Positions 26,126-39,301 of a stretch of 53,443 nucleotides of DNA are shown one piece after another. The DNA is from Enterococcus sp. DIV0660C. GTDB lineage: Bacteria > Bacillota > Bacilli > Lactobacillales > Enterococcaceae. The stretch lies in the NCBI RefSeq assembly GCF_017316125.1, contig NZ_JAFLWA010000024.1:1-53443 (forward strand). Reading direction: 5' to 3'. Within the stretch, counting starts at the first letter, position 1, and every line of letters begins with the position of its first letter. A model generated the notes under the pieces. That model saw only the letters and a program-made list of their open reading frames with translations. It had not been told where the DNA came from and did not search any database. The translations under genes were made by a program, and so were the position numbers.

Positions 26126-26908
26126 ATGGCAGTAATTTCTATGAAACAATTACTAGAAGCCGGCGTACACTTTGGTCACCAAACACGTCGCTGGAACCCA
26201 AAAATGAAGAAATATATCTTCACAGAAAGAAACGGTATCTACATCATTGACTTACAAAAAACAGTTAAATTAGTAGATGCAGCTTATGATTACATGAAAA
26301 ACGTTGCTGAAGAAGGCGGCGTAGCATTATTCGTAGGTACTAAAAAACAAGCACAAGAAGCAATCAAAGAAGAAGCAACTCGTGCAGGTCAATACTTTGT
26401 AAACCACCGTTGGTTAGGTGGAACATTGACTAACTGGGATACAATCCAAAAACGTATTAGCCGTTTGAAACAAATCAATGCAATGGAAGCTGATGGAACT
26501 TTTGAAGTTCTACCTAAAAAAGAAGTTGCTGGTTTGAACAAAGAACGCGAACGTCTTGAAAAATTCTTAGGTGGTATCGCTGATATGCCAAGAATCCCAG
26601 ATGTAATGTACATCGTTGACCCTCGTAAAGAACGTATTGCTGTTCAAGAAGCTCATAAATTAAATATCCCAATCGTAGCTATGGTTGATACAAACTGCGA
26701 TCCAGATGAAATCGATGTAGTAATCCCTTCAAATGACGATGCAATTCGTGCCGTTAAATTGATCACTTCAAAAATGGCTGATGCATTTATCGAAGGAAAC
26801 CAAGGTGAAGACCAAGTGGTTGAAGAAGATTTTGTAGCAGAAAACAATGCAACATCAATCGAAGAAATCGTTGATGTTGTTGAAGGCGACAACTCTTCAG
26901 CAGAATAA
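26126..26908 (+). CDS. rpsB: 30S ribosomal protein S2
   Basis: Small-subunit ribosomal protein uS2, 260 aa. It begins [27 protein letters not shown] and has [10 protein letters not shown] and [12 protein letters not shown], all family signatures. An acidic C-terminal tail ([19 protein letters not shown]) is typical of Lactobacillales S2. GGAGG precedes the ATG. It is followed by a strong terminator before tsf, so EF-Ts is made by read-through or from its own signal. Confidence 0.97.
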   Translation: MAVISMKQLLEAGVHFGHQTRRWNPKMKKYIFTERNGIYIIDLQKTVKLVDAAYDYMKNVAEEGGVALFVGTKKQAQEAIKEEATRAGQYFVNHRWLGGTLTNWDTIQKRISRLKQINAMEADGTFEVLPKKEVAGLNKERERLEKFLGGIADMPRIPDVMYIVDPRKERIAVQEAHKLNIPIVAMVDTNCDPDEIDVVIPSNDDAIRAVKLITSKMADAFIEGNQGEDQVVEEDFVAENNATSIEEIVDVVEGDNSSAE

Positions 26909-26922
26909 TTTTTGAATGATGG

Positions 26923-26977
26923 AGCTGTTTCAAAGGCTAGGCGACAAGCCTCACTCTCCTTTGAAACAGCTTTTTTT
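26923..26977 (+). terminator. terminator between rpsB and tsf
   Basis: AGCTGTTTCAAAGG / CCTTTGAAACAGCT, with an inner AGGC/GCCT stem and T7. It probably sets the S2:EF-Ts ratio by partial read-through. Confidence 0.88.
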
Positions 26978-27007
26978 AAAGAAAAACACTACTAGGAGGA
27001 CTATAAA

Positions 27008-27889
27008 ATGGCAGACGTTACAGCTAAAATGGTAAAAGAACTACGCGACATGACTGGCGTAGGTATGATGGATGCGAAAAAAGCATTAGTAGAAGTAGAA
27101 GGCGACATTGAAAAAGCAGTTGATCTTTTACGTGAAAAAGGAATGGCTAAAGCAGCTAAGAAAAATGATCGTATTGCAGCTGAAGGTTTAGCAGCAGTTG
27201 CTGTTAAAGGTAACACTGCAGCAATCGTTGAAGTTAACTCAGAAACTGACTTCGTTTCTAAAAATGAAATGTTCCAAGATTTAGTAAAAGAAATTGCAGA
27301 ATTAGTTGCTGAAAACAAACCAGCTGACATGGAAGCTGCAATGCAAATCAAAACTGAAAAAGGTACAATCGAGTCTGAATTAATTGAAGCTACACAAGTT
27401 ATCGGAGAAAAAATCAGCTTCCGTCGTTTTGAAGTAGTTGAAAAAGAAGATAACGCTGCATTTGGTGGTTACTTACACATGGGCGGACGTATTGCTGTAT
27501 TGACAGTTCTAGATGGTACAACTGATGATTCAGTTGCTCGTGACGTTGCTATGCACGTTGCTGCTATCAACCCTCGTTATGTAAATGAATCACAAATCCC
27601 TGCTGAAGAATTAGAACATGAAAGAACTGTTCTAACTGAACAAGCATTAAACGAAGGCAAACCTGCTAACATCGTTGACAAAATGGTGGAAGGTCGCTTG
27701 AAAAAATTCAAAGCAGAAATCGCTTTGGTTGACCAACCTTTCGTCAAAGATCCTGATATGACTGTTGAAAAATTCGTAGCTTCTAAAGGTGCAACTGTTA
27801 AATCATTTGTTCGTTTTGAAGTTGGCGAAGGAATCGAAAAACGTGAAGATAACTTTGTAGAAGAAGTTATGAGCCAAGTGAAAAAATAA
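27008..27889 (+). CDS. tsf: translation elongation factor Ts
   Basis: Guanine-nucleotide exchange factor for EF-Tu, 293 aa. The UBA-like N-terminus [33 protein letters not shown] and the [10 protein letters not shown] Tu-contact segment are diagnostic, and [10 protein letters not shown] is in the core. AGGAGG precedes the ATG. No separate promoter is evident between the rpsB terminator and the start. Confidence 0.97.
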   Translation: MADVTAKMVKELRDMTGVGMMDAKKALVEVEGDIEKAVDLLREKGMAKAAKKNDRIAAEGLAAVAVKGNTAAIVEVNSETDFVSKNEMFQDLVKEIAELVAENKPADMEAAMQIKTEKGTIESELIEATQVIGEKISFRRFEVVEKEDNAAFGGYLHMGGRIAVLTVLDGTTDDSVARDVAMHVAAINPRYVNESQIPAEELEHERTVLTEQALNEGKPANIVDKMVEGRLKKFKAEIALVDQPFVKDPDMTVEKFVASKGATVKSFVRFEVGEGIEKREDNFVEEVMSQVKK

Positions 27890-27909
27890 TTCTGTTGAAT
27901 AAAACAGAT

Positions 27910-27942
27910 GGGAACGCACACTATTGTGCGCTCCCTTTTTTT
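27910..27942 (+). terminator. terminator after tsf
   Basis: GGGAACGCACA / TGTGCGCTCCC-type stem with a 4-nt loop and T7. Confidence 0.87.
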
Positions 27943-27944
27943 AG

Positions 27945-28751
<807 letters not shown>

Positions 28752-28753
28752 AG

Positions 28754-29311
28754 ATGGCAGATGCAATTATGGCAGAAGCAAAAGAGAAAATGGAAAAAGC
28801 AGCACAAAGTTTACAACGTGAACTTGGACAAATCCGTGCTGGACGCGCGAATGCAAGTTTATTAGACCGAATCACAGTTAATTACTATGGTGCACCAACA
28901 CCATTGAACCAAATGGCATCAATCCAAATTCCAGAAGCTCGTGTATTGATGATCACGCCTTTTGATAAAAGTATTCTTCAAGATGTAGAGAAGGCGATCA
29001 TGGCAAGCGACATTGGTATCAGCCCAACGAATGATGGAAATGTTATTCGTTTAGTTATCCCGCAATTAACGGAAGAACGTCGTAAAGAATTAGCGAAAGA
29101 TGTTAAAAAAGAAGCAGAAAATGCAAAAATCGCTATTCGTAATATTCGTCGTGATGCGATGGATGCCTACAAAAAACAACAAAAAAATGGTGACATTACA
29201 GAAGATGATTTGCGCGGACTAGAAAAAGATGTTCAAGCATTGACTGATGACAGCATTAAAGAACTAGATAAAATTGCTGGTGAAAAAGAAAAAGAATTAC
29301 TAGAAGTTTAG
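28754..29311 (+). CDS. frr: ribosome recycling factor
   Basis: Splits post-termination ribosomes together with EF-G; 185 aa, tRNA-mimic shape. Signature segments are [28 protein letters not shown] and [29 protein letters not shown] precedes the ATG and the gene is coupled to pyrH. A strong hairpin ends the unit. Confidence 0.97.
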   Translation: MADAIMAEAKEKMEKAAQSLQRELGQIRAGRANASLLDRITVNYYGAPTPLNQMASIQIPEARVLMITPFDKSILQDVEKAIMASDIGISPTNDGNVIRLVIPQLTEERRKELAKDVKKEAENAKIAIRNIRRDAMDAYKKQQKNGDITEDDLRGLEKDVQALTDDSIKELDKIAGEKEKELLEV

Positions 29312-29327
29312 TCTTCCAAGTTTTTTC

Positions 29328-29371
29328 AAAAGGAGTAGCAAAATCAAGATTGATTTTGCTACTCCTTTTTT
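29328..29371 (+). terminator. terminator after frr
   Basis: AAAAGGAGTAGCAAAATCA / TGATTTTGCTACTCCTTTT, a perfect 19-bp stem with a 4-nt loop, then a T run. Confidence 0.92.
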
Positions 29372-29452
29372 GATGGAAACTTAAAAATTTTCAAAAAAAT
29401 AAACAAATTTTTTGGAAAAAATCAGGATTTCATAGGAAATAGAAAGAGATAT

Positions 29453-29461
29453 TGCTATAAT
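29453..29461 (+). promoter_or_regulatory. extended -10 promoter of uppS
   Basis: TGCTATAAT (TGn + TATAAT at 29456-29461), with a weak -35 TAGGAA at 17 bp, 40 bp before the start. Confidence 0.6.
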
Positions 29462-29501
29462 GTGTAGGATAGTGGGAATTTTAAGCATAGGAGGGAAAAG
29501 A

Positions 29502-30314
29502 ATGTTACGTTTTTTTCCGCAAAAAAACAAGTATATTCAAGAAAAAAGTGAGTTTCAATTTAGCGCTGAGGGAAAGATTCCTCAACACATCGCCATCATC
29601 ATGGATGGAAACGGTCGTTGGGCACAAAATCGCCGATTACCTCGAATTGCAGGACACAAAGAAGGGATGGAAACTGTAAAAAAAGTAACGAAGGCAGCAT
29701 CAAATCTGGGTGTGAAAGTATTGACCCTTTATGCATTTTCGACTGAAAATTGGAAGCGACCAACGGATGAAGTTAATTTTTTGATGCAATTGCCTGTTGA
29801 TTTTTTTGATACATTCGTGCCAGAACTTATTAAGGAAAATGTGAAAGTCCACGTGATGGGGTATGAAAACGTGTTGCCAAGCCACACACAAGATGCTGTG
29901 CGTCGTGCAATCGATCAAACTAAAGAAAACACTGGAATGGTGTTGAACTTTGCATTGAATTATGGGAGTCGAGCGGAAATAGTGACGGCAGTGAAAGAGA
30001 TTACGACTGAAATCAATAATCAAGAATTAGCTGTTGAAGCAATTGACGAAGAAATAATTGCGAATCACTTGATGACAGGGTTTTTACCAAAGGAACTTCG
30101 AGATCCTGAACTAGTCATTCGGACTAGTGGAGAAGAAAGAATCAGTAATTTCTTATTATGGCAAATTGCTTATAGTGAACTTTATTTTACAAAAGCATTA
30201 TGGCCAGATTTTGATGGTAATCATTTGGAGGAAGCAATTGCTTCTTATCAAAATCGTGACCGTCGCTTTGGTGGCGTAAAAAAATTGGATAAAAATGAGG
30301 AGGATCAATCATGA
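29502..30314 (+). CDS. uppS: isoprenyl transferase (undecaprenyl diphosphate synthase)
   Basis: Adds isopentenyl units to farnesyl diphosphate to make the C55 lipid carrier for wall polymers. The 270-aa cis-prenyltransferase has IPQHIAIIMDGNGRWAQ (catalytic Asp in DGNGRW), YAFSTENWKRP and LPKELRDPELVIRTSGEERISNFLLWQIAYSE. ATG 29502 follows AGGAGG; upstream in-frame ATGs lie over the promoter. cdsA overlaps its stop by 4 nt, so it makes one lipid-synthesis unit. Confidence 0.95.
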   Translation: MLRFFPQKNKYIQEKSEFQFSAEGKIPQHIAIIMDGNGRWAQNRRLPRIAGHKEGMETVKKVTKAASNLGVKVLTLYAFSTENWKRPTDEVNFLMQLPVDFFDTFVPELIKENVKVHVMGYENVLPSHTQDAVRRAIDQTKENTGMVLNFALNYGSRAEIVTAVKEITTEINNQELAVEAIDEEIIANHLMTGFLPKELRDPELVIRTSGEERISNFLLWQIAYSELYFTKALWPDFDGNHLEEAIASYQNRDRRFGGVKKLDKNEEDQS

Positions 30315-31111
30315 AACAACGAGTGATCACAGCTGTCGTTGCTTTAATTTTATTCATTCCAATCATTTGGATTGGTGGAATGGCTGTTGAATTGTTAGGG
30401 GCTTTGCTAGCAGTAGTAGGTGTCTACGAGCTGTTTAGAATGAAAGGATTAACGTTATTAAGTTTTGAAGGAATCTTATCTGCGATTGGTGCGGTTTTTC
30501 TGGTGTTGCCAAAAGAGCGGTGGTTTTTCTTTTTACCAGAAAATACGAGTACATTTATGCTTTTTTATTTTGTTGTAATGATTTTATTGGGAACAAGTGT
30601 GGTTTCAAAAAATACGTATACTATTGATGAAGCTGGATTTCCCGTGGTTGTAAGTTTATACGTTGGTATGGGGTTCCAGAATTTCGTGAATGCGCGAACA
30701 GAAGGTTTAGTTGTATTACTATTTGGCTTGTTTATTGTTTGGGCAACGGACATCGGTGCTTATATGTTTGGTCGTCGCTTTGGTCAGCACAAATTGATTC
30801 CAGCAATTTCGCCAAATAAAACAATTGAAGGAGCGCTGGGAGGTATTGTAAGTGCAATCGTTGTGGCATTGATCTATCTCTTGTTATTCCCTGGAAAAGA
30901 ATACTTCAATCATGGAACACTAGTTATGTTGTTGTTAACCATTGTCTTCTCAGTTGTTGGTCAGTTTGGTGATTTAGTTGAGTCAGCAATCAAGCGTCAC
31001 TATGATGTAAAAGATTCAGGAAATATCTTGCCGGGTCATGGTGGAATCTTAGATCGTTTTGACAGTTTGCTATTTGTTTTCCCAATCATGCAATTGTTTG
31101 GTGTAATTTAA
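30311..31111 (+). CDS. cdsA: phosphatidate cytidylyltransferase
   Basis: Integral membrane enzyme making CDP-diacylglycerol from phosphatidate and CTP for phospholipid synthesis; 266 aa with about seven to eight helices. The CdsA signature is at the C-terminus: SAIKRHYDVKDSGNILPGHGGILDRFDSLLF. GAGGA precedes the ATG, which overlaps uppS. Its TAA is directly followed by a degenerate copy of the intergenic repeat and then a terminator, separating it from rseP, with which it is usually co-transcribed. Confidence 0.95.
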   Translation: MKQRVITAVVALILFIPIIWIGGMAVELLGALLAVVGVYELFRMKGLTLLSFEGILSAIGAVFLVLPKERWFFFLPENTSTFMLFYFVVMILLGTSVVSKNTYTIDEAGFPVVVSLYVGMGFQNFVNARTEGLVVLLFGLFIVWATDIGAYMFGRRFGQHKLIPAISPNKTIEGALGGIVSAIVVALIYLLLFPGKEYFNHGTLVMLLLTIVFSVVGQFGDLVESAIKRHYDVKDSGNILPGHGGILDRFDSLLFVFPIMQLFGVI

Positions 31112-31260
31112 AAGAGTGTGAAAGAAGTGTTTAGTTCTAATAAAAATAAATTGCTAGAAATTATTCCCTCAATTTTTGAGAAATATAGACTTATTTTGAA
31201 GAAGTTGCTTCTTGAATACTGTAGATAGAGTTGTGATTCCAAATACTTAGCACCAATTAG
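31112..31260 (+). repeat. degenerate copy C of the dispersed intergenic repeat
   Basis: Begins immediately after the cdsA stop. The segment at 31190-31255 (TTATTTTGAAGAAGTTGCTT…TGTAGATAGAGTTGTG) aligns with the core-plus-second-arm of copies A and B, and the first part (AGAGTGTGAAAG…TTAGTTC) aligns loosely with the first arm. Decayed, with many substitutions. Confidence 0.5.
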
Positions 31261-31316
31261 AAAGTAGTAAGGTAAAATCATTTCTAAATCGATCAAAAAA
31301 TTTTTTTGATCCAATG

Positions 31317-31350
31317 AAAAGAGTAGTGAGTATTGTCGCTACTCTTTTTT
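31317..31350 (+). terminator. terminator between cdsA and rseP
   Basis: AAAAGAGTAG / CTACTCTTTT with a 12-nt loop and a T run. A second palindrome (GATCAAAAAA / TTTTTTGATC, 31291-31311) lies just before it. Confidence 0.82.
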
Positions 31351-31368
31351 GTTTTCGAAAGGTAGCTA

Positions 31369-31397
31369 TTGGTGTCTGTGTCAGACTGTGGTAAAAT
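31369..31397 (+). promoter_or_regulatory. promoter of rseP
   Basis: TTGGTG (31369-31374), 17-bp spacer, TAAAAT (31392-31397), 61 bp before the start codon. Confidence 0.65.
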
Positions 31398-31458
31398 TAT
31401 GTTGTTTATCTTCATAAAAACTAGAATAATGCTAGAAAAAGTAAAGGAGAAGTAAACT

Positions 31459-32727
31459 ATGAAAACGATTCTAACTTTTGTCATCGTTTTTGGTATTTTG
31501 GTTATCGTCCACGAATTTGGTCATTTCTTCTTTGCGAAACGATCAGGAATCCTAGTCCGAGAATTTGCAATTGGTATGGGTCCAAAAATTTATGGACATC
31601 AAGCAAAAGATGGAACGACATATACACTTCGGTTATTACCGATTGGTGGTTATGTAAGAATGGCAGGTAATGGCGACGATGAGACAGAGATGGCTCCAGG
31701 TATGCCACTGTCACTTTCACTCAATTCTGATGGTGTCGTAGAGAAAATCAATTTAAGTAAAAAAGTTCAATTAACGAATGGAATTCCAGTAGAACTTGTT
31801 CGTTACGATCTAGAGGATGAGCTAACGATTACGGCCTTTGTTAATGGCGATGATTCTGAAGCAGTGACCTATCCGGTAGATCATGATGCTACAATTATTG
31901 AGGCAGATGGAACAGAAATTCGGATTGCACCTAGAGATGTTCAATTTCAATCGGCAAAATTATGGCAACGCATGTTAACTAACTTTGCTGGGCCAATGAA
32001 TAACTTCATTTTAGCGATTCTTTTGTTCATTGTGCTTGCATTCATGCAGGGAGGCGTCCAGGTAACAAATACGAATCAAATTGGCGCGGTACTTCCTGAT
32101 GGCGCAGCTGAAGTAGCTGGTTTAAAAGAAAATGACCACATCTTAAGTATTAATGATAAAAAAATTGCATCATGGACTGATTTAACAAGTCAGATTACTG
32201 CAAATCCAGGGAAAAAATTGAATTTTGAAGTCCAACGTGATGGAAAAGTTCAAGAAATCGAAGTAACACCCAAAACAGTAGAATCCAACGGGCAGGAAGT
32301 GGGGCAACTTGGTATACAAGCGCCAATGAAAACCAGTTTTATTGATAAAATCGTGGGTGGAACGAGACAAGCTTTCAGTAGCTCATTAGAAATATTCAAA
32401 GCGTTAGGGTCACTATTCACAGGATTTAGTTTGAATAAACTAGGTGGACCGGTGATGATGTTCCAGTTGTCTTCTGAAGCAGCTAGTCAAGGAATGATGA
32501 CTGTCATTGGGTTAATGGCGATGCTTTCAATGAACTTGGGAATCGTGAATTTATTACCCATTCCAGCATTAGATGGCGGTAAATTGGTCTTAAATGTCAT
32601 TGAAGGTGTACGTGGTAAACCATTAAGTCAAGAAAAAGAAGGCATCTTAACTTTGATTGGGTTCGGCTTCTTGATGCTATTGATGGTTTTAGTAACATGG
32701 AATGATATTCAACGATTCTTTTTTTAA
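31459..32727 (+). CDS. rseP: RIP metalloprotease RseP/Eep (site-2 protease)
   Basis: Intramembrane zinc protease, 422 aa. In enterococci this protein (Eep) trims pheromone lipoprotein signal peptides and anti-sigma factors. The metal motif HEFGH is at residues 18-22 in the first membrane helix. A PDZ domain lies around residues 205-270 (GAAEVAGLKENDHILSIN), and the third zinc ligand is in NLLPIPALDGGKL. A loop of about 90 residues between the first helix region and WQRMLTNFAGPMNNF is typical. AAAGGAG precedes the ATG. proS follows with its own promoter. Confidence 0.94.
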   Translation: MKTILTFVIVFGILVIVHEFGHFFFAKRSGILVREFAIGMGPKIYGHQAKDGTTYTLRLLPIGGYVRMAGNGDDETEMAPGMPLSLSLNSDGVVEKINLSKKVQLTNGIPVELVRYDLEDELTITAFVNGDDSEAVTYPVDHDATIIEADGTEIRIAPRDVQFQSAKLWQRMLTNFAGPMNNFILAILLFIVLAFMQGGVQVTNTNQIGAVLPDGAAEVAGLKENDHILSINDKKIASWTDLTSQITANPGKKLNFEVQRDGKVQEIEVTPKTVESNGQEVGQLGIQAPMKTSFIDKIVGGTRQAFSSSLEIFKALGSLFTGFSLNKLGGPVMMFQLSSEAASQGMMTVIGLMAMLSMNLGIVNLLPIPALDGGKLVLNVIEGVRGKPLSQEKEGILTLIGFGFLMLLMVLVTWNDIQRFFF

Positions 32728-32752
32728 CTAGAGTTGACAAATAGGGTATAAT
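32724..32752 (+). promoter_or_regulatory. promoter of proS
   Basis: TTAACT (32724-32729), 17-bp spacer, TATAAT (32747-32752). It overlaps the rseP stop codon. Confidence 0.65.
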
Positions 32753-32754
32753 AA

Positions 32755-34503
<1,749 letters not shown>

Positions 34504-34517
34504 TTCAAATAACCTCG

Positions 34518-34553
34518 AAATTCGAGAGAGACGAAGTCTTTCTCGAATTTTTT
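34518..34553 (+). terminator. terminator after proS
   Basis: AAATTCGAGAGAGA / TCTTTCTCGAATTT stem with a 5-nt loop and a T run. Confidence 0.87.
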
Positions 34554-34644
34554 AATGTAAATCAAAAGAAAAACGAGTATACTAAATAGTATTGAAAAAA
34601 TTTATTTGTCTCATAAACAAATAAACTAGAAAGGGCGTATTTTT

Positions 34645-37600
34645 TTGTCAGAAAAACGAGATTTGTTTGAAAAACTATTAGAACAAATTCAACTAGAGGA
34701 TGAAGAAAAAAATCATCCGTTAATTTCTACTGGCGAAATGGAACGTGTTGTCGTACATCGTAAATCACGTCTATGGGAATTTACGCTTCATTTTTCGCAA
34801 ATATTACCGATTATGCTGTATCGTTCATTCCTACAACATCTGACAATCGCGTTTAACGACATTGCACAGGTTAAAGTAATAATCAAAGTGGAGGATCAAT
34901 CGTTTGATGAACAGTTGTTGCAAGATTATTGGGCACAGGCTTTAGAAAGTCAACAGTGTGACACACCCTTAGTCCAACAAGTCTTAAAGACGCAAGTTCC
35001 TATTTTAAAAGATCGAAAAATCGTGCTGCCGGTTGACAAAACGGGTGCGATTTCTTATTTGAAACAACAATATTTACCTTTGGTAGAAGAACTTTATCTT
35101 AACTATGGGTTTCCTAAATTCCATATCGAACCGGAAGTCGATGAAGAACAAGCGGCTCGTGTGCTCGAACTTTTTGAAGAACGCAAGCAAGAACAAGCAG
35201 AAGCATTCATGAAGCAAGCTGCTGAAAGTCTACTTGTTCATGAACAAAAGAAAAAAGAAAAGAAAGAGCAAGCGCCTGCTTTGGAAGGACCAATTCAACT
35301 TGGCCGCAATATTCCAACAGATGATCCTGTTACACCAATGATTGACATCGTTGAAGAAGAGCGACGTGTCATTTTAGAAGGGTATGTATTTGATAAAGAG
35401 GTTCGTGAACTACGTTCTAAACGAAAAATATTAACGTTGAAAATCACGGATTATACCTCTTCTTTCATTGTCAAAAAGTTTTCAAATGGTGAAAAAGATG
35501 AACAAGTTTTCGATGCAATTAGTAAAGGAAGCTGGCTGAAAGTTCGAGGAAGTATCCAAGAAGATACATTCGTGCGCGATTTGGTGATGAATGCCCAAGA
35601 TATTGTTGAAGTCAAGCACACACCACGTAAAGACTATGCTCCTGAAGGGGAAAAACGAGTTGAACTACATCTTCATAGCAACATGAGTACAATGGATGCG
35701 ACGAATAGTATCTCTGATTTCGTTGCGCAAGCAGGTAAATGGGGACATAAAGCAATTGCCATTACGGATCACGGAGGGGCACAATCATTTCCGGAAGCAC
35801 ATAGCGCTGGAAAAAAGGCTGGAGTCAAGATTTTGTATGGCGTAGAAGCAAACGTTGTTGATGACGGCGTGCCAATTGCCTATAATGATGCACACGATTC
35901 ATTGAACGATGCGACTTATGTGGTTTTTGACGTGGAAACGACTGGTCTGTCAGCTGTTTATGATACGATTATTGAATTAGCCGCAGTCAAGATGCATAAA
36001 GGAAATGTCATTGAAAGCTTTGATGAATTTATTGATCCTGGTCATCGATTATCAAGAACCACAGTAGACTTAACAGGTATTACAGATGAAATGGTCCGTG
36101 GCTCGAAATCTGAAGAAGAAGTTTTAAGAATGTTTCTTGAATTTTCTGAAGGCTCGATCTTAGTTGCCCACAATGCGACCTTCGATATGGGTTTCTTAAA
36201 TACAAGTTATGCACGTTATGGAATTCCAGAAGCAAAAAATCCTGTGATTGACACATTAGAATTAGCACGTTATTTATATCCTCAATTTAAACGATTTGGT
36301 TTGGGTGTATTGACCAAAAAATTCGGTGTCAGTTTAGAACAACATCACCGCGCCATTTTTGATGCGGAGGCAACAGGTCATTTGGCTTGGATTTTTGTCA
36401 AAGAGGCAATGGAAAATCATGAGATGCTTTATCACGATCAGTTAAATGATCATGTCGGTGAAGGAGATTCTTATAAACGAGCTAGACCGTTTCATGCAAC
36501 GCTTTTGGCGAAGAATCAAGCTGGTCTAAAAGATTTGTTCAAATTGATTTCGATGTCAAATATCAATTATTTTGAGCGAGTTCCTCGGATTCCTCGTTCA
36601 CAGCTGAAAAAATTTAGAGACAATCTCTTAGTTGGTTCTGCTTGTGATAAAGGTGAAATTTTTGAAGCAATGATGCAAAAAGGGGTCGAAGAAGCAGAAA
36701 ATCGCGCAAAATTTTATGATTATATCGAAGTGATGCCAAAAGCAGTCTATGCTCCTTTGTTAGAACAAGAATTAGTGAAAAATGAACACGATTTAGAAGA
36801 AATCATTCGAAATTTAGTAAACATTGGGAAAAAGCTAGACAAGGTGGTTGTTGCTACGGGTGATGTCCATTATTTAAATGAAGAAGATGGTATTTATCGA
36901 AAAATCTTAATCAACTCGATGGGAGGAGCAAATCCACTTAATCGTCATAGTTTACCGGATGTTCACTTCAGAACGACGGATGAAATGTTAACAGCATTCA
37001 ACTTTTTAGGTGCAGAACTTGCCAAAGAAATCGTTGTTGATAATACCAATAAAATCGCGGACAGTTGTGAAGAAATCATCCCAGTTAAAGATGAATTGTA
37101 TACACCAAAAATTCCTGGATCAGAAGATGAAATCACCGAATTAAGTTATAATCGTGCGAAAGAATTATACGGTGATCCTTTACCAGAAATCATTCAAAAA
37201 CGTTTAGAAAAAGAACTGAATTCAATCAACGGAAATGGGTTTTCAGTTATTTATTTGATCGCTCAAAAGCTTGTGCATAAAAGTAATGAAGATGGTTACT
37301 TGGTTGGTTCCCGCGGATCTGTTGGTTCGAGTTTCGTAGCGACAATGACCGGGATCACAGAAGTTAATCCACTAGCGCCACATTATTATTGTCCTAACTG
37401 TCAGTATTCGGAATTTTTTGAAGATGGCACATATGGCTCTGGTTTTGATATGCCAGAAAAAAAATGTCCAAAATGTGGCGCACGCTTAAATAAAGATGGT
37501 CACGATATTCCATTTGAAACATTCTTAGGTTTCCATGGTGACAAGGTTCCCGATATTGATTTGAACTTCTCGGGGGACTATCAAGCAGAAGCGCATAACT

Positions 37601-38997
37601 ACACGAAAGTTTTATTTGGTGAGGAATATGTCTATCGAGCTGGAACCATTGGAACTGTTGCAGACAAAACGGCTTATGGGTTTGTGAAAGGGTATGAACG
37701 CGATCACAACTTACAATTTCGTGGAGCGGAGGTCGACCGTTTAGCTAAGGGTGCAACTGGTGTGAAACGAACAACTGGACAGCATCCAGGGGGGATCATT
37801 GTTATCCCAGACTATATGGATGTTTACGATTTTACCCCTATTCAATATCCTGCAGATGATCAGAATTCTGAATGGAAGACCACTCACTTTGATTTCCACT
37901 CGATTCATGATAACGTATTGAAACTTGATATTCTTGGACACGATGACCCGACTGTCATTCGGATGCTCCAAGATTTATCTGGAATCGATCCACAAACGAT
38001 TCCAACAGATGATCCGGAAGTTATGCGGATTTTTGCTGGTCCAGAAGTATTGGGAGTTGATAAGGATCAGATTTTTTCAAAAACGGGTACCTTGGGAATT
38101 CCCGAATTTGGCACGCGTTTTGTACGAGGGATGCTTGAAGAAACACATCCAACAACATTTGCTGAATTGTTACAGATTTCTGGACTATCCCACGGGACGG
38201 ATGTTTGGTTAGGTAATGCGGAAGAACTAATTCGCCGTGGAGATGCAACTTTGGCTGAAGTAATCGGTTGTCGGGATGACATCATGGTTTATTTGATCCA
38301 TGCTGGCTTAGATAGTGGGATGGCATTTAAAATCATGGAAACCGTTCGTAAAGGTTTATGGACGAAAATTCCTGATGATTTAAGAGAAACATATTTAACC
38401 GCAATGAAGGAAAACAACGTGCCAGATTGGTATATTGATTCCTGTTCAAAAATCAAATACATGTTCCCGAAAGCCCATGCGGCAGCTTATGTGCTGATGG
38501 CCTTGCGAGTAGCGTACTTTAAAGTGTATTTTCCAATTCTTTATTACTGTGCTTATTTCTCTGTTCGTGCGGATGATTTTAATTTAGTTGCGATGTGTAA
38601 AGGAAAAGAAGCTGTCAAAGAAGCGATGAAAGAAATCACTGATAAAGGATTAGAAGCTTCAGTGAAAGAAAAGAATCAGTTAACGGTACTCGAATTAGCA
38701 AATGAAATGCTAGAACGTGGCTACCATTTTGGTATGATCGACTTGTACAAATCAGATGCAACAAATTTCGTGATTGATGGTGATACGCTGATTGCACCGT
38801 TTCGTGCAGTCCCTAGTTTGGGAACCAACGTGGCAAACCAAATCGTGGAAGCAAGAAAAGATGGACCGTTCTTATCAAAAGAAGATCTAGCAACGCGAGG
38901 AAAAGTTTCTAAAACACTGATTGAATACATGGATGATAATGGTGTATTAAAAGATCTGCCAGATGAAAATCAATTATCATTGTTTGATATGCTATAG
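34645..38997 (+). CDS. polC: DNA polymerase III alpha subunit, PolC type
   Basis: Replicative polymerase with built-in proofreading, 1450 aa, standard for low-GC Gram-positives. Domains in order: N-terminal region; OB fold (about 235-330); PHP first part ([15 protein letters not shown], about 339); DEDDh exonuclease inserted in PHP (DVETTG at about 428, [21 protein letters not shown]); rest of PHP; zinc-binding CPNC…CPKCG (about 915-945); palm ([12 protein letters not shown] at about 970, with catalytic Asp residues); helix-hairpin-helix ([11 protein letters not shown]); and a clamp-binding end QLSLFDML. Start is TTG 34645 after GAAAGGG. A stem-loop (34601-34625) abuts the ribosome-binding site; a -10 TATACT is at 34578. 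Confidence 0.97.
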   Translation: MSEKRDLFEKLLEQIQLEDEEKNHPLISTGEMERVVVHRKSRLWEFTLHFSQILPIMLYRSFLQHLTIAFNDIAQVKVIIKVEDQSFDEQLLQDYWAQALESQQCDTPLVQQVLKTQVPILKDRKIVLPVDKTGAISYLKQQYLPLVEELYLNYGFPKFHIEPEVDEEQAARVLELFEERKQEQAEAFMKQAAESLLVHEQKKKEKKEQAPALEGPIQLGRNIPTDDPVTPMIDIVEEERRVILEGYVFDKEVRELRSKRKILTLKITDYTSSFIVKKFSNGEKDEQVFDAISKGSWLKVRGSIQEDTFVRDLVMNAQDIVEVKHTPRKDYAPEGEKRVELHLHSNMSTMDATNSISDFVAQAGKWGHKAIAITDHGGAQSFPEAHSAGKKAGVKILYGVEANVVDDGVPIAYNDAHDSLNDATYVVFDVETTGLSAVYDTIIELAAVKMHKGNVIESFDEFIDPGHRLSRTTVDLTGITDEMVRGSKSEEEVLRMFLEFSEGSILVAHNATFDMGFLNTSYARYGIPEAKNPVIDTLELARYLYPQFKRFGLGVLTKKFGVSLEQHHRAIFDAEATGHLAWIFVKEAMENHEMLYHDQLNDHVGEGDSYKRARPFHATLLAKNQAGLKDLFKLISMSNINYFERVPRIPRSQLKKFRDNLLVGSACDKGEIFEAMMQKGVEEAENRAKFYDYIEVMPKAVYAPLLEQELVKNEHDLEEIIRNLVNIGKKLDKVVVATGDVHYLNEEDGIYRKILINSMGGANPLNRHSLPDVHFRTTDEMLTAFNFLGAELAKEIVVDNTNKIADSCEEIIPVKDELYTPKIPGSEDEITELSYNRAKELYGDPLPEIIQKRLEKELNSINGNGFSVIYLIAQKLVHKSNEDGYLVGSRGSVGSSFVATMTGITEVNPLAPHYYCPNCQYSEFFEDGTYGSGFDMPEKKCPKCGARLNKDGHDIPFETFLGFHGDKVPDIDLNFSGDYQAEAHNYTKVLFGEEYVYRAGTIGTVADKTAYGFVKGYERDHNLQFRGAEVDRLAKGATGVKRTTGQHPGGIIVIPDYMDVYDFTPIQYPADDQNSEWKTTHFDFHSIHDNVLKLDILGHDDPTVIRMLQDLSGIDPQTIPTDDPEVMRIFAGPEVLGVDKDQIFSKTGTLGIPEFGTRFVRGMLEETHPTTFAELLQISGLSHGTDVWLGNAEELIRRGDATLAEVIGCRDDIMVYLIHAGLDSGMAFKIMETVRKGLWTKIPDDLRETYLTAMKENNVPDWYIDSCSKIKYMFPKAHAAAYVLMALRVAYFKVYFPILYYCAYFSVRADDFNLVAMCKGKEAVKEAMKEITDKGLEASVKEKNQLTVLELANEMLERGYHFGMIDLYKSDATNFVIDGDTLIAPFRAVPSLGTNVANQIVEARKDGPFLSKEDLATRGKVSKTLIEYMDDNGVLKDLPDENQLSLFDML

Positions 38998-39023
38998 ACA
39001 ATTTTTCTTAACAAAAGGGTAAG

Positions 39024-39061
39024 AAAAAGCACCAATGTTTAAACGTTGGTGCTTTTATTTT
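39024..39061 (+). terminator. terminator after polC
   Basis: AAAAAGCACCAA / TTGGTGCTTTT with an inner GTTTAAAC, followed by ATTTTTTT. Confidence 0.87.
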
Positions 39062-39179
39062 TTTACGAGAAAATTTTTTACAAAAAATAAAAATGAATCA
39101 AAAAACAGAAAAAAATTTTAGCAAGCATTTATTTTAAACGAATAGAGTTGCTGAAGAAAGTAATAAATAACCAGTAAAC

Positions 39180-39208
39180 TTGTCATTTTATGAAATTTGT
39201 GGTATAGT
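39180..39208 (+). promoter_or_regulatory. promoter of the rimP-nusA-infB-rbfA operon
   Basis: TTGTCA (39180-39185), 17-bp spacer, TATAGT (39203-39208). The start near 39215 leaves a short leader containing a terminator hairpin. The remaining gap (39062-39179) is AT-rich with nothing recognisable. Confidence 0.75.
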
Positions 39209-39233
39209 TTTCATTGGTAATGATACTAATCGT

Positions 39234-39263
39234 GAGTGAGCGGAATTTTCGCTCACTCTTTTT
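39234..39263 (+). terminator. leader terminator/attenuator ahead of rimP-nusA
   Basis: GAGTGAGCG / CGCTCACTC with a 7-nt loop and T5, between the promoter and rimP. In B. subtilis the equivalent leader terminator is NusA-responsive and gives NusA autoregulation; the same arrangement here suggests the same control. Confidence 0.82.
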
Positions 39264-39301
39264 AATGGAATTACGTAGCCAATTTTAAGGAGGCGAAATT
39301 T

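Noticed and set aside
29460-29501. Longer N-terminus for uppS.
   Set aside because: It overlaps the extended -10 hexamer; AGGAGG is placed for the ATG at 29502.
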